The notes under the pieces were generated by a model. It did no database searches. It had not been told where the DNA came from and saw only the letters and a list, made by a program, of their open reading frames with translations. Position numbers and translations under genes: made by a program. A stretch of DNA of 20,364 nt from an uncultured Collinsella sp. (lineage in GTDB: Bacteria > Actinomycetota > Coriobacteriia > Coriobacteriales > Coriobacteriaceae). Of this stretch, positions 11,301 to 17,004 are shown piece by piece (position 1 is the stretch's first letter; the number at the start of each line of letters is the position of its first letter). The DNA lies in assembly GCA_902496005.1 (NCBI GenBank), contig CABUZI010000020.1:1-20364 (forward strand). Direction: 5' to 3'.

Positions 11301-11325
11301 GTTCGTTGATATGAGAGAAGAGTAG

Positions 11326-12279
11326 ATGATTCTTTCGCTTGCCCCCATGGAGGGGATTACCGGGCATGTGTTCCGTCGCGTGCATGCGGAGTGCTTCGGC
11401 GCGCTCGATTGCTATTACACGCCGTTTTTGCCGCCGCCGCGGGTGGGAAACCGCTTTGGCGGCAAGGCGTTTAAGGAGATCGATCCTGCCAATAACCAGG
11501 GGCTCAACGTAGTGCCTCAGCTGATGTCCAAGAACGCGGACGAGTTTGTGTGGGCGGCGCAGGTGCTCGCCGACATGGGCTATCGCGAGGTCAATCTCAA
11601 CCTTGGCTGCCCCTCGGGGACGGTTGTTGCCAAGGGCAAGGGCTCGGGTTTCTTGCGCAATCTCGACGAGCTCGAGGCGTTCTTAAGCGATGTGTGCGAG
11701 CGGTCGCCGTTGCCGGTGTCGGTAAAGACCAGGCTGGGGCTGGAGAATGACGACGAATACGAGCGCGTGCTCGATCTGTATTGCCGCATGCCACTAACAG
11801 AGCTGATCGTGCATCCGCGCGTACAGAAGGACCGTTATACAGGCTCGCCGCGCAAAGAGTTTTATGGCGAGACGCTGGAACGTGCGCCGTTTCCGGTGGC
11901 ATACAACGGCGATATTTTTGATCTTGAGGATATGGATGCGCTGGTGGAGGCCTATCCCGGGACACGCCATGTGATGCTGGGGCGTGGCTTGCTTGCGAAT
12001 CCCGCTCTCGCTTGCATGGTCAAGGGCGGCCCTGCTGCCACGGCAGCCGAACTGCAGCGTTTCCACGACACGCTGTTTGCGGCCTATGCAGAAGAGATTG
12101 GCGGTAACGCGGTCTTTCGTATGAAGGAGTGGTGGTTCTACGCCAAGTGCGCTTTCGCCGACCCCGCTACCGTTCACAAGCTCGTACGTAAGACTAAAAA
12201 GGTCGACGAATACCGCGCCGCCGTCGAGCGCGTTTTTCGCGAGCAGCCACTTGCACCCATAGCCCGCTTCCACGGCTAG
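11326..12279 (+). CDS. tRNA-dihydrouridine synthase (Dus family)
   Basis: 317 residues, the usual length for the family. It reduces uridine to dihydrouridine in the tRNA D-loop or variable region using FMN and NADPH. Visible hallmarks are the FMN-barrel start LAPMEGITGHVFRR, the catalytic-cysteine motif NLNLGCPSG (Cys95), the VKTRLG strand, IVHPRVQKDRYTG, the flavin-phosphate strand VAYNGDI and MLGRGLLANP. The ATG at 11326 is preceded by a purine-rich GAGAGAAGAG. It is 53 nt after the transporter gene. The stop is followed directly by a long hairpin (12281-12336). Which Dus subclass and which tRNA positions it modifies cannot be told from this sequence alone. Confidence 0.95.
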   Translation: MILSLAPMEGITGHVFRRVHAECFGALDCYYTPFLPPPRVGNRFGGKAFKEIDPANNQGLNVVPQLMSKNADEFVWAAQVLADMGYREVNLNLGCPSGTVVAKGKGSGFLRNLDELEAFLSDVCERSPLPVSVKTRLGLENDDEYERVLDLYCRMPLTELIVHPRVQKDRYTGSPRKEFYGETLERAPFPVAYNGDIFDLEDMDALVEAYPGTRHVMLGRGLLANPALACMVKGGPAATAAELQRFHDTLFAAYAEEIGGNAVFRMKEWWFYAKCAFADPATVHKLVRKTKKVDEYRAAVERVFREQPLAPIARFHG

Positions 12280-12280
12280 T

Positions 12281-12336
12281 TAGTCATTGGGGACGTTCTT
12301 TAACGACTAGTCCTTTAAGAACGTCCCCAGTGACTA
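12281..12336. repeat. 20-bp-arm hairpin, GGGGACGTTCTT repeat (copy A)
   Basis: The arms 12281-12300 (TAGTCATTGGGGACGTTCTT) and 12317-12336 are reverse complements with one T/C difference, around a 16-nt loop containing the palindrome GACTAGTC. It starts 2 nt after the Dus stop codon, so it can act as that gene's transcription end or as an mRNA-stabilising stem. Degenerate relatives occur at 13001-13083 and around 13392-13412, indicating a dispersed repeat family. Confidence 0.85.
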
Positions 12337-12341
12337 TGTTG

Positions 12342-12408
12342 CAAAAGCTGTACGCCAGCATCCAAAGATGTCGAAAAATGTCGACTTTGGATGCTGGCGT
12401 ACATGTTT
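12342..12408. repeat. 67-bp hairpin repeat, first copy
   Basis: Identical over 67 bp to 13417-13483 and in the same orientation. Left arm TGTACGCCAGCATCCAAAG (12349-12367) pairs perfectly with 12385-12403. Inside, TCGA/TCGA continue the stem past an ATG bulge and enclose the loop AAAATG, so nearly the whole unit folds into one rod. The bulge gives the otherwise symmetric element a direction. It has no coding potential and no transposase nearby; it looks like a REP- or MITE-type intergenic repeat. Confidence 0.9.
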
Positions 12409-12423
12409 TGGTTCGGCGGGTAA

Positions 12424-12690
12424 CTAGGCAATCATTGCATCGAGCGTGATGAGCTCCCTGAGTCGCTCCGTGCGTGTTTGCCCATGGCGCTTTGCTTTTG
12501 CGTCAAACGCATCAAGAACCGACTCACCCACACGTGCCGACAAAACAACGCTTGGCTCATCGGAGATCGACGGCCTTCCCAGCTTGATGGTGTGGCCTTT
12601 CGGCCATTCATCTTTCTCGTATGCCTCTGTGGCTTTCTCAAGCTCTCCAGGGGCAAATCCCATCATTTTTTCAAGCTGCTCAACATTCAT
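12424..12690 (-). CDS. Small ribbon-helix-helix (CopG-like) protein, antitoxin-like, without a toxin partner
   Basis: 88 residues from ATG 12690, with a textbook AGGAGG 5 nt upstream. The N-terminal half is charged and helical (MNVEQLEKMMGFAPGELEKA). The C-terminal half, from GRPSISDEPSVVLSARVGES to TRTERLRELI, has the strand-helix-helix pattern of ribbon-helix-helix DNA-binding proteins such as CopG-type antitoxins: a short strand of alternating hydrophobics, then DAFDAKAKRHGQTRTERLREL. No toxin-like frame lies before or after it; downstream are only hairpin repeats. It may be an orphan antitoxin, a solitary regulator or the remnant of a pair. A promoter with an overlapping dyad lies upstream (12742-12774), typical of autorepression. 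A longer frame reaching 12774 would start inside that promoter and is rejected. Confidence 0.8.
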   Translation of the reverse strand: MNVEQLEKMMGFAPGELEKATEAYEKDEWPKGHTIKLGRPSISDEPSVVLSARVGESVLDAFDAKAKRHGQTRTERLRELITLDAMIA

Positions 12691-12705
12691 AGCGCCTCCT
12701 ATCGA

Positions 12706-12720
12706 TCGACATAATGTCGA
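12706..12720. promoter_or_regulatory. 15-bp palindrome in the leader of the ribbon-helix-helix gene
   Basis: TCGACAT-A-ATGTCGA is a perfect palindrome with one central base. It lies 16 nt upstream of the ATG, between the predicted promoter and the ribosome site. It could be a second operator, or a small leader hairpin. Confidence 0.4.
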
Positions 12721-12741
12721 GCGCTGGTTCTCGGATTCCCT

Positions 12742-12774
12742 TTTTTGTATACAGTTTTGTAGACAAAAATACAA
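12742..12774 (-). promoter_or_regulatory. Promoter and overlapping operator dyad for the ribbon-helix-helix gene
   Basis: On the minus strand TTGTAT (-35, 12774-12769) and TATACA (-10, 12751-12746) are spaced exactly 17 nt. Superimposed is an inverted repeat with 12-bp arms (12742-12753 and 12758-12769; TTTTTGTATACA / TGTAGACAAAAA), one mismatch and a 4-nt spacer. It covers the spacer and the -10. A protein bound there would block RNA polymerase, which fits autorepression by the gene product. Confidence 0.65.
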
Positions 12775-12906
12775 GCAGTTTATCAGGCTAATTAGCTTGT
12801 TTCGATCCGCCTGCTCGATAGAAAATGAGCATTGACGGCTTCGATACTCCTTTGCTTTTCAGCTTGGAATTTGGATGCTCGTTGAACTTCCGGAGGGGAG
12901 CGTTTT

Positions 12907-12993
12907 ATTAAGCTATCGAGATTCTGGGCAGGAGCTCTCACCGGTCTTCGATAGTGGGACAAGCTTAATTCGCGACACAGTGTGTCACGAATT
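12907..12993. repeat. Nested inverted repeat followed by a 27-nt near-perfect palindrome
   Basis: TATCGA (12914-12919) pairs with TCGATA (12948-12953). Outside it ATTAAGC (12907-12913) pairs with GCTTAAT (12963-12969), leaving a 9-nt bulge on the right. Overlapping the outer right arm, 12967-12993 is a palindrome of 13-bp arms (AATTCGCGACACA on the left) around a central G, with one mismatch. Its role is unknown; it could be a termini remnant or a protein-binding site. Confidence 0.55.
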
Positions 12994-13000
12994 GGAGTAG

Positions 13001-13083
13001 TCGTTGGGTGTCCTTCAATGGCTAGTCATACAAGAACGTCCAAGTGTCGGATTTTGTCATTTAGTGTCGTTCTCAGCGACTAT
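13001..13083. repeat. Degenerate copies of the GGGGACGTTCTT hairpin repeat
   Basis: 13001-13048 matches copy A (12281-12336) across TTGGG, the CTAGTC centre and AAGAACGTCC, but its left arm has decayed so it no longer pairs well. 13056-13083 matches the left half of copy A (GTCATT, then GTTCT, then CGACTA). A further fragment, AAGAGCGTCC, occurs near 13398-13407, just before the second 67-bp hairpin, the same order as copy A followed by the first 67-bp hairpin. Confidence 0.5.
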
Positions 13084-13090
13084 TCTGGAG

Positions 13091-13326
13091 GGTCGTGGTC
13101 AAAAAAGGGCAAATATGAGTACTGTTGCCATTATGGTTGCATTTATTTTGCTATAAATAGTAGCTCCTGATAAGATTTGTTCCCATTAGGAGCTACTTTT
13201 ATTGAACATATGAGGAGAAATAACGTCGTCTGCGGACGAGTGGAACGTTGAATAGTTCCTGAAGTGATCAAAATCGCTGCTACTAAACAGGTAGCAGTAC
13301 TCATATTTGCCCTTTTTTGACCACAG
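13091..13326. repeat. Tail-to-tail inverted repeat with shared central hairpin
   Basis: A 30-nt core at 13095-13124 (GTGGTCAAAAAAGGGCAAAT, continuing to GAGTACTG) recurs as an exact reverse complement at 13295-13324, with partial similarity extending a few bases on both sides. Between them the hairpin arms 13159-13168 and 13188-13197 form the inner ends. Read inward, each half contains the codons for WSKKGKYEYC and ends with Ser-Ser-Ser-stop, so the two halves look like converging copies of one unit, the left shortened by about 65 bp. No ribosome site precedes either. Confidence 0.75.
13159..13200. terminator. Bidirectional-type hairpin with T-tract
   Basis: AGTAGCTCCT (13159-13168) pairs with AGGAGCTACT (13188-13197) around a 19-nt loop, followed by TTT and an AT-rich stretch. 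On the opposite strand AT-rich sequence also follows the stem. It sits at the centre of the inverted repeat at 13091-13326. Confidence 0.55.
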
Positions 13327-13416
13327 CCCTCTCGGAAACCTTTCCAGAGGCGTCAAACAGCCATAATCCAAAGGTCGCCTCAAACAATTAGCTGGCTAAG
13401 AGCGTCCATGGCTACC

Positions 13417-13483
13417 CAAAAGCTGTACGCCAGCATCCAAAGATGTCGAAAAATGTCGACTTTGGATGCTGGCGTACATGTTT
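13417..13483. repeat. 67-bp hairpin repeat, second copy
   Basis: Identical over all 67 bp to 12342-12408 and in the same direction, 1075 bp away. The arms are 13424-13442 and 13460-13478. It lies 47 nt beyond the glutaredoxin stop codon, on the 3' side of that gene, just as the first copy lies shortly after the Dus gene and its hairpin; both copies are therefore near gene ends. Confidence 0.9.
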
Positions 13484-13530
13484 GTGCCGTATTGGTTTGT
13501 GCGTTGGGGCGGGCCGACCGCAATGGCACA

Positions 13531-13776
13531 CTAGAGCAGATTCTCCTGCACCCATGCGATGATGTCGCTTGACTCGTAGAGCGGTTCGCCATCGATGAAT
13601 AGACAGGGAACCTGGCGCTTTCCGCCGACGGCGATGAGTGTCTGTTCGGCATCGGAGTCGGTTGAGATGTTGCGCTCGGGAATGGTTACGCCGTTATCGG
13701 CCAAAAAGCGCTTGACCTTTAAGCAATACGGGCAGCCAGTCATAACGTAGAGCACGAGCTCATGATCAGTAGCCAT
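13531..13776 (-). CDS. Glutaredoxin
   Basis: 81 residues, the usual size of a small glutaredoxin. The active site is TGCPYC (Cys15/Cys18), followed by LKVKRFLADNG; the cis-proline region is RQVPCLFIDG, with an extra Cys just after the proline, and the glutathione-contact segment is ESSDIIAWV. It reduces protein disulfides in the cytoplasm, using glutathione or another thiol donor. The start at 13776 has GGAG 5 nt upstream; a frame starting at 13815 lacks a ribosome site. It lies 51 nt downstream of the XRE-TipAS gene on the same strand with no terminator between, so the two are probably co-transcribed. Gut actinobacteria often lack glutathione synthesis, so the donor is uncertain. Confidence 0.92.
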   Translation of the reverse strand: MATDHELVLYVMTGCPYCLKVKRFLADNGVTIPERNISTDSDAEQTLIAVGGKRQVPCLFIDGEPLYESSDIIAWVQENLL

Positions 13777-13827
13777 AGGTCTCCAATCGGTTGAAGTTTT
13801 GATTGAAATACCCAAAGCCGCCGCGGT

Positions 13828-14655
13828 CTATGCGCGGGCCAGTGACGACTCGATGGCCTGGACCAGAAACGCCGTGGCTCCGGTGCCGCAGGGCTTGTCG
13901 TAGTAGTCGATGAAGCGCTGGTCGGCAAGATAGCCATTGGCGAGGCCCAGGTACGCTTCATTCTGGGGTTCGCGTCCCCAGTTGAGACCAATCCAACGAC
14001 GATGCATCGCGACGAGCTTGCGAGCCTCGCTTCCATTCGCATCGCCGTCGCCCATGGCAATCGAGAGCTGACCCAGAATGGCGCGTTCAAGTTCCTTCAT
14101 GTCGTTCCATGTCTGAGGATCCATGTCCAGCAGCGCCTCGTTTGCCGCATCGATAGCCTCATCGCCATAGCGCGCCCGCGCTTCGGCGCCGTAGCGCTCC
14201 TCGTTTTCCTGCACGTTGCGCCAGCGCTCCAGTTGCGGCAGGACGGCGCCCATGAGCGAGACGGCTTCGTCGAGCGACATGCCGGTGTTTTGTGCCAGTC
14301 GCGGGGCACAATCCTCGATCATCGCCTCCATGGTGGTGTCGTAGGTGTACCTGCCGTGGTCGTAGCACCACTTGCAGTAATGGTCGGTCGTGGCGCCCGT
14401 GGCATCGGTGCCGCAGTCGTCGGGCGTGAGTATCATGCCGCAGCTCTGACAATAGTGCTCGGGCATTTCGAGCAGATGAGACAGTGGCTCGCCGGTCACG
14501 GCTGCGATGAGCTTCATCATGTCGATGCCCGGGGTGACCTCGTCGCGCTCCCAACGGCTGATGGCTTGGCGCGTGACGAAGAGCTTGGCGGCGAGCTGCT
14601 CTTGGGTAAGGTGATGGGCGCGACGGACAGCGATGAGCTTTTCTGCAAAGGCCAT
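13828..14655 (-). CDS. XRE-family regulator with zinc ribbon and TipAS-like ligand-binding domain
   Basis: 275 residues in three parts. Residues 1-63 are an XRE helix-turn-helix (LTQEQLAAKLFVTRQAISRW). Residues about 66-105 are a zinc ribbon: YCQSCGMIL (Cys69/Cys72), Cys81, and YCKWCYDHGRYTYD (Cys94/Cys97). Residues about 145-275 resemble the TipAS antibiotic-recognition domain: ERYGAEARARYGDEAIDAAN, then WNDMKELERAILGQL, VAMHRRWIGLNWG, ADQRFIDYYDKPCGTGATAF and LVQAIESSL. TipAS usually follows a MerR domain and binds thiopeptides; here the DNA-binding part is XRE instead. The start has AAAGGAG 6 nt upstream. The promoter and a dyad sit just upstream (14686-14729), suggesting autoregulation. 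The domain calls are from motif recall; the ligand is unknown. Confidence 0.87.
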   Translation of the reverse strand: MAFAEKLIAVRRAHHLTQEQLAAKLFVTRQAISRWERDEVTPGIDMMKLIAAVTGEPLSHLLEMPEHYCQSCGMILTPDDCGTDATGATTDHYCKWCYDHGRYTYDTTMEAMIEDCAPRLAQNTGMSLDEAVSLMGAVLPQLERWRNVQENEERYGAEARARYGDEAIDAANEALLDMDPQTWNDMKELERAILGQLSIAMGDGDANGSEARKLVAMHRRWIGLNWGREPQNEAYLGLANGYLADQRFIDYYDKPCGTGATAFLVQAIESSLARA

Positions 14656-14685
14656 AGCGGCTCCTTTCTGCTGGCTGATGGCTTA

Positions 14686-14729
14686 AGCATACGCGGCGGC
14701 AGGTGCCCTTCCAAGCAACCGTTGGTTGC
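14686..14729 (-). promoter_or_regulatory. Promoter and operator-like dyad of the XRE-TipAS gene
   Basis: On the minus strand TTGGAA (-35, 14714-14709) and TATGCT (-10, 14691-14686) are exactly 17 nt apart, about 31 nt upstream of the start. Directly abutting the -35 is the dyad GCAACC-GTT-GGTTGC (14715-14729). A bound dimer there would touch the -35 region, so it is a good candidate operator for the gene's own product. It lies between two divergent genes and could also affect trmO. Confidence 0.65.
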
Positions 14730-14783
14730 ACGACAGGAGTCCGCGGCGAAGAATTGCGCGCAACGCCCCACGCCTCCATGCCG

Positions 14784-14799
14784 TACAATGACCGGCATG
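14784..14799 (+). promoter_or_regulatory. -10 element giving a possible leaderless trmO transcript
   Basis: TACAAT at 14784-14789 is a good -10, and transcription would start about 7 nt downstream, almost exactly at the ATG 14797. No ribosome site precedes this ATG or the in-frame ATG at 14788. No clear -35 is found at 17 nt; TTGCGC at 14754 is too far. Leaderless mRNAs are common in actinobacteria. Confidence 0.4.
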
Positions 14800-15534
14800 G
14801 AACCTATTGCACACATACATACCGACCTGCCGCAGAAGTTCGGCATTCCGCGCAACAGCTTTTTGGCGCCTCATCTGCAGGGACGCATCGTTTTTGAGCC
14901 GGAATTTGCCTCCAATGCAGCGGTTGAGGGTCTGGACTCCTTCTCTCACCTGTGGCTGCTGTGGCGCTTCGAAAACGGAACGCCGGGCGGCACGGCTAAG
15001 GACATAGCTGCCGATGCCAAGTCGCAGGACAGGTCTGGCACCAACGCAAAATGGTCGAAGACCGTGCGTCCGCCGCGCCTGGGTGGAGCCGAGCGCGTGG
15101 GCGTGTTTGCCACGCGCAGCCCGTTTCGCCCTAATCCCATTGGGCTTACCTGCGTCAAGCTCGATCGCGTCGAGCTCACCGACGATGGCCCCATCATCCA
15201 TGTGCTGGGGGCCGATCTGCGCGACGGCACGCCCATCTACGACATTAAGCCCTACATTCCGTTTGCGGACTGTCACCCGGATGCGACCGGCGGCTGGATT
15301 GAGGATGCTCCGTGGCAAGAGCTCGACATCGAGTTCCCGCAGACGCTGCAGGATATGGTCCCGCCCACAAAGCTCCCCGGCCTGGTCGAGGTCCTGCGCC
15401 AAGACCCGCGCCGCGCAGGCAGCAAGCACGAGCCGAACCGCGTCTATCATCTGGCCTTCGCCGGGCTCGACATATCTTTTACGGTTGATGAAACCCAGCT
15501 AACCGTAGTCGCCGTCAACGACCCGCGGGGCTAA
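14797..15534 (+). CDS. trmO: tRNA (t6A37-N6)-methyltransferase TrmO (TsaA/VirR family)
   Basis: 245 residues. TrmO uses S-adenosylmethionine to methylate threonylcarbamoyladenosine at position 37 of tRNA-Thr. Hallmarks visible are the N-terminal strand IAHIHTDLPQKFGIPR, FSHLWLLWRF, RPPRLGG followed by VGVFATRSPFRPNPIGL (residues 91-117), LGADLRDGTPIYDIKPYIP (138-156) and the C-terminal extension with HEPNRVYHLAF. The open frame extends far upstream antisense to the XRE gene, but conserved sequence begins at MEPIAHIHTD. ATG 14788 (three residues longer) is equally unsupported by a ribosome site; the -10 element favours 14797. It is followed, after about 110 nt, by the aminotransferase gene. 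Confidence 0.95.
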   Translation: MEPIAHIHTDLPQKFGIPRNSFLAPHLQGRIVFEPEFASNAAVEGLDSFSHLWLLWRFENGTPGGTAKDIAADAKSQDRSGTNAKWSKTVRPPRLGGAERVGVFATRSPFRPNPIGLTCVKLDRVELTDDGPIIHVLGADLRDGTPIYDIKPYIPFADCHPDATGGWIEDAPWQELDIEFPQTLQDMVPPTKLPGLVEVLRQDPRRAGSKHEPNRVYHLAFAGLDISFTVDETQLTVVAVNDPRG

Positions 15535-15645
15535 CCTGCCATTCGTCTGCACCCGTCAAATTAAGCGCCAAACCCCGCGCCAAAACCGCCCACGCTGGTG
15601 GACAATAACGCCTACCAAAACAATCACTTTGCACGGGGGCTCAGC

Positions 15646-16860
15646 ATGAAATACGACTTTAACTCGCTTATCGATCGCCACGGCATGGACTCCATCGCCG
15701 TTGACTCTTGGGGTGAGATCCCCGGCATGGCTCCAAACGCACCCGACGAGGGCTTCGACCGCATTCCCATGTGGGTGGCCGACATGAATTTTGCCACGGT
15801 GCCCACGGTCCAGGAACACATCATTCAGCGTGCCCAGCACCCCATGTTTGGCTATTTCAATCCGCGCAACGAGTACTTCGACCGCATCATCGAATGGCAG
15901 AGCCGTCGCAACGGCGTTGAGGGCCTGCGCCCTGAACATATCGGTTACGAAAACGGCGTGCTGGGCGGTGTTGTGTCGACGCTGCGTGCGTATGCTCAGC
16001 CGGGCGATGCGGTGCTGGTCCACAGCCCTACCTACATCGGCTTTACCAAGTCCATCGAGGCCGCGGGCTATCGTATTGTCCACAGCCCGCTTAAGCTCGA
16101 TGATCAGGGCGTGTGGCGCATGGACTTTGAGGACATGGAGCGCAAGCTCGCTCAAAACCACATCCATGCCGCGGTATTCTGCTCGCCGCACAATCCCTGC
16201 GGCCGCGTATGGGAGCGTGACGAGATCGAGCGCGCCATGGACATCTATCGCCAGCACGATTGCGTGGTGATCTCGGACGAGATTTGGTCCGATATCATCC
16301 TGCCGGGACACAAGCACATCCCGACGCAGTCGGTGAGCGAGGATGCCCGCATGCGCACGGTTGCCCTCTACGCGCCGAGCAAGACGTTTAACCTGGCGGG
16401 CCTGGTCGGCAGCTACCACATCATCTACAACGAGACGCTGCGCGACCGCGTGTGCGCCGTGTCCGACAAGACCCACTACAACGAGATGAACGTCCTCTCC
16501 ATGCATGCGCTTATCGGTGCCTACCAGCCGCAGGGCTACGAGTGGGTGGACGAGCTCAACCAGGTACTTGCCGGCAATATCGAGTACTTCTGCGATTACG
16601 TGGACGAGCATTTTGAGGGCGTGTCCTATTCGCGTCCGCAGGGCACGTACATGGTGTTTCTGGACTGCACCGAGTGGTGTTGCGAGCATGGCCGCGATAT
16701 TCAGTGGTTGCTCGGCGAGGGGGCGCGCGTGGGCGTTGGCTACCAGGATGGCCGTCCGTTCCACGGACCCTGCCACATTCGTGTGAATCTGGCGCTGCCG
16801 CTTTCGCGCGTAAGGGAGGTGTGCGACCGCCTGGACCACTACGTTTTTAATGCACGGTAA
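15646..16860 (+). CDS. MalY/PatB-type pyridoxal-phosphate aminotransferase (probable C-S lyase)
   Basis: 404 residues, fold type I. Family signs are the start MKYDFNSLIDRHGMDSIAVD, the PMWVADMNFATVP motif, SPTYIGFTKSIEAAGYR, CSPHNPCGRVW, SDEIWSDIILPGHKHIP, and the cofactor lysine in APSKTFNLAGL (Lys246). The C-terminal arginine for the substrate carboxylate is in CHIRVNLALPLS. Members cleave cystathionine or cysteine (cystathionine beta-lyase, releasing homocysteine or sulfide, pyruvate and ammonia) and some also transaminate or act as regulators. The start is set by the conserved N-terminus; only a weak G-rich ribosome site precedes it, and an in-frame GTG at 15598 would add 16 unconserved residues. 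A hairpin terminator follows. The exact substrate is not determinable. Confidence 0.93.
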   Translation: MKYDFNSLIDRHGMDSIAVDSWGEIPGMAPNAPDEGFDRIPMWVADMNFATVPTVQEHIIQRAQHPMFGYFNPRNEYFDRIIEWQSRRNGVEGLRPEHIGYENGVLGGVVSTLRAYAQPGDAVLVHSPTYIGFTKSIEAAGYRIVHSPLKLDDQGVWRMDFEDMERKLAQNHIHAAVFCSPHNPCGRVWERDEIERAMDIYRQHDCVVISDEIWSDIILPGHKHIPTQSVSEDARMRTVALYAPSKTFNLAGLVGSYHIIYNETLRDRVCAVSDKTHYNEMNVLSMHALIGAYQPQGYEWVDELNQVLAGNIEYFCDYVDEHFEGVSYSRPQGTYMVFLDCTEWCCEHGRDIQWLLGEGARVGVGYQDGRPFHGPCHIRVNLALPLSRVREVCDRLDHYVFNAR

Positions 16861-16872
16861 GTGAGCACTGCG

Positions 16873-16910
16873 TGCGGGGCCTTCTGCCAAGTCGGCTGGA
16901 AGGCCCCGCA
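16873..16910 (+). terminator. GC-rich hairpin after the aminotransferase gene
   Basis: TGCGGGGCCTTC (16873-16884) pairs perfectly over 12 bp with 16899-16910, loop of 14 nt, starting 12 nt after the stop codon. There is no T-tract; strong GC stems without one are plausible terminators in GC-rich actinobacteria. Confidence 0.6.
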
Positions 16911-16930
16911 TGGTAAAACGTCTGTAACCA

Positions 16931-16962
16931 TTGGGCACTCGTGTGGTTTTGTTTGCTATTAT
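16931..16962 (+). promoter_or_regulatory. Extended -10 promoter for the solute-binding protein/hybrid kinase operon
   Basis: TGCTATTAT (16954-16962) is an extended -10 (TG-n-TATTAT, -10 at 16957-16962) in the only AT-rich stretch of this gap, about 42 nt before the start codon. TTGGGC at 16931-16936 could be a -35 but the 20-nt spacer is long; extended -10 promoters tolerate this. Confidence 0.5.
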
Positions 16963-17004
16963 TTTCTACCATTTCAGTCTGTAAACAGGATCGTCTGGAG
17001 CTCG

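Larger units (their letters stand above)
12775..13530. other. 756-nt gene-free, repeat-rich intergenic region
   Basis: No convincing protein gene lies between the ribbon-helix-helix promoter and the glutaredoxin stop. The two open frames here (plus 12982-13170, minus 13186-13383) lack ribosome sites and are built from the inverted repeat at 13091-13326. The region holds, in order, a nested inverted repeat, a 27-nt palindrome, degenerate GGGGACGTTCTT repeats, a tail-to-tail inverted repeat with a central hairpin, and the second 67-bp hairpin. Parts are visibly more AT-rich than the flanking genes, which suggests inserted and decaying elements. Confidence 0.75.

Noticed and set aside
12982..13170. 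62-residue plus-strand frame as a real protein gene
   Set aside because: It crosses a palindrome, two decayed repeats and the inverted repeat, has a GTG start inside the palindrome and no ribosome site.
13186..13383. 65-residue minus-strand frame as a real protein gene
   Set aside because: No ribosome site, built from the inverted repeat; reported as a repeat with possible decayed coding origin.
12281..13483. CRISPR array
   Set aside because: The repeats are hairpins of different families with irregular spacing and no short repeat-spacer periodicity; no cas gene is nearby.
14002..14796. Upstream extension of trmO giving a 510-residue fusion
   Set aside because: The extension is antisense to the XRE-TipAS gene and has shadow-like composition; conserved TrmO sequence starts at 14797.
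15556..16938. 460-residue minus-strand frame over the aminotransferase
   Set aside because: Antisense shadow; all conserved aminotransferase motifs read on the plus strand.
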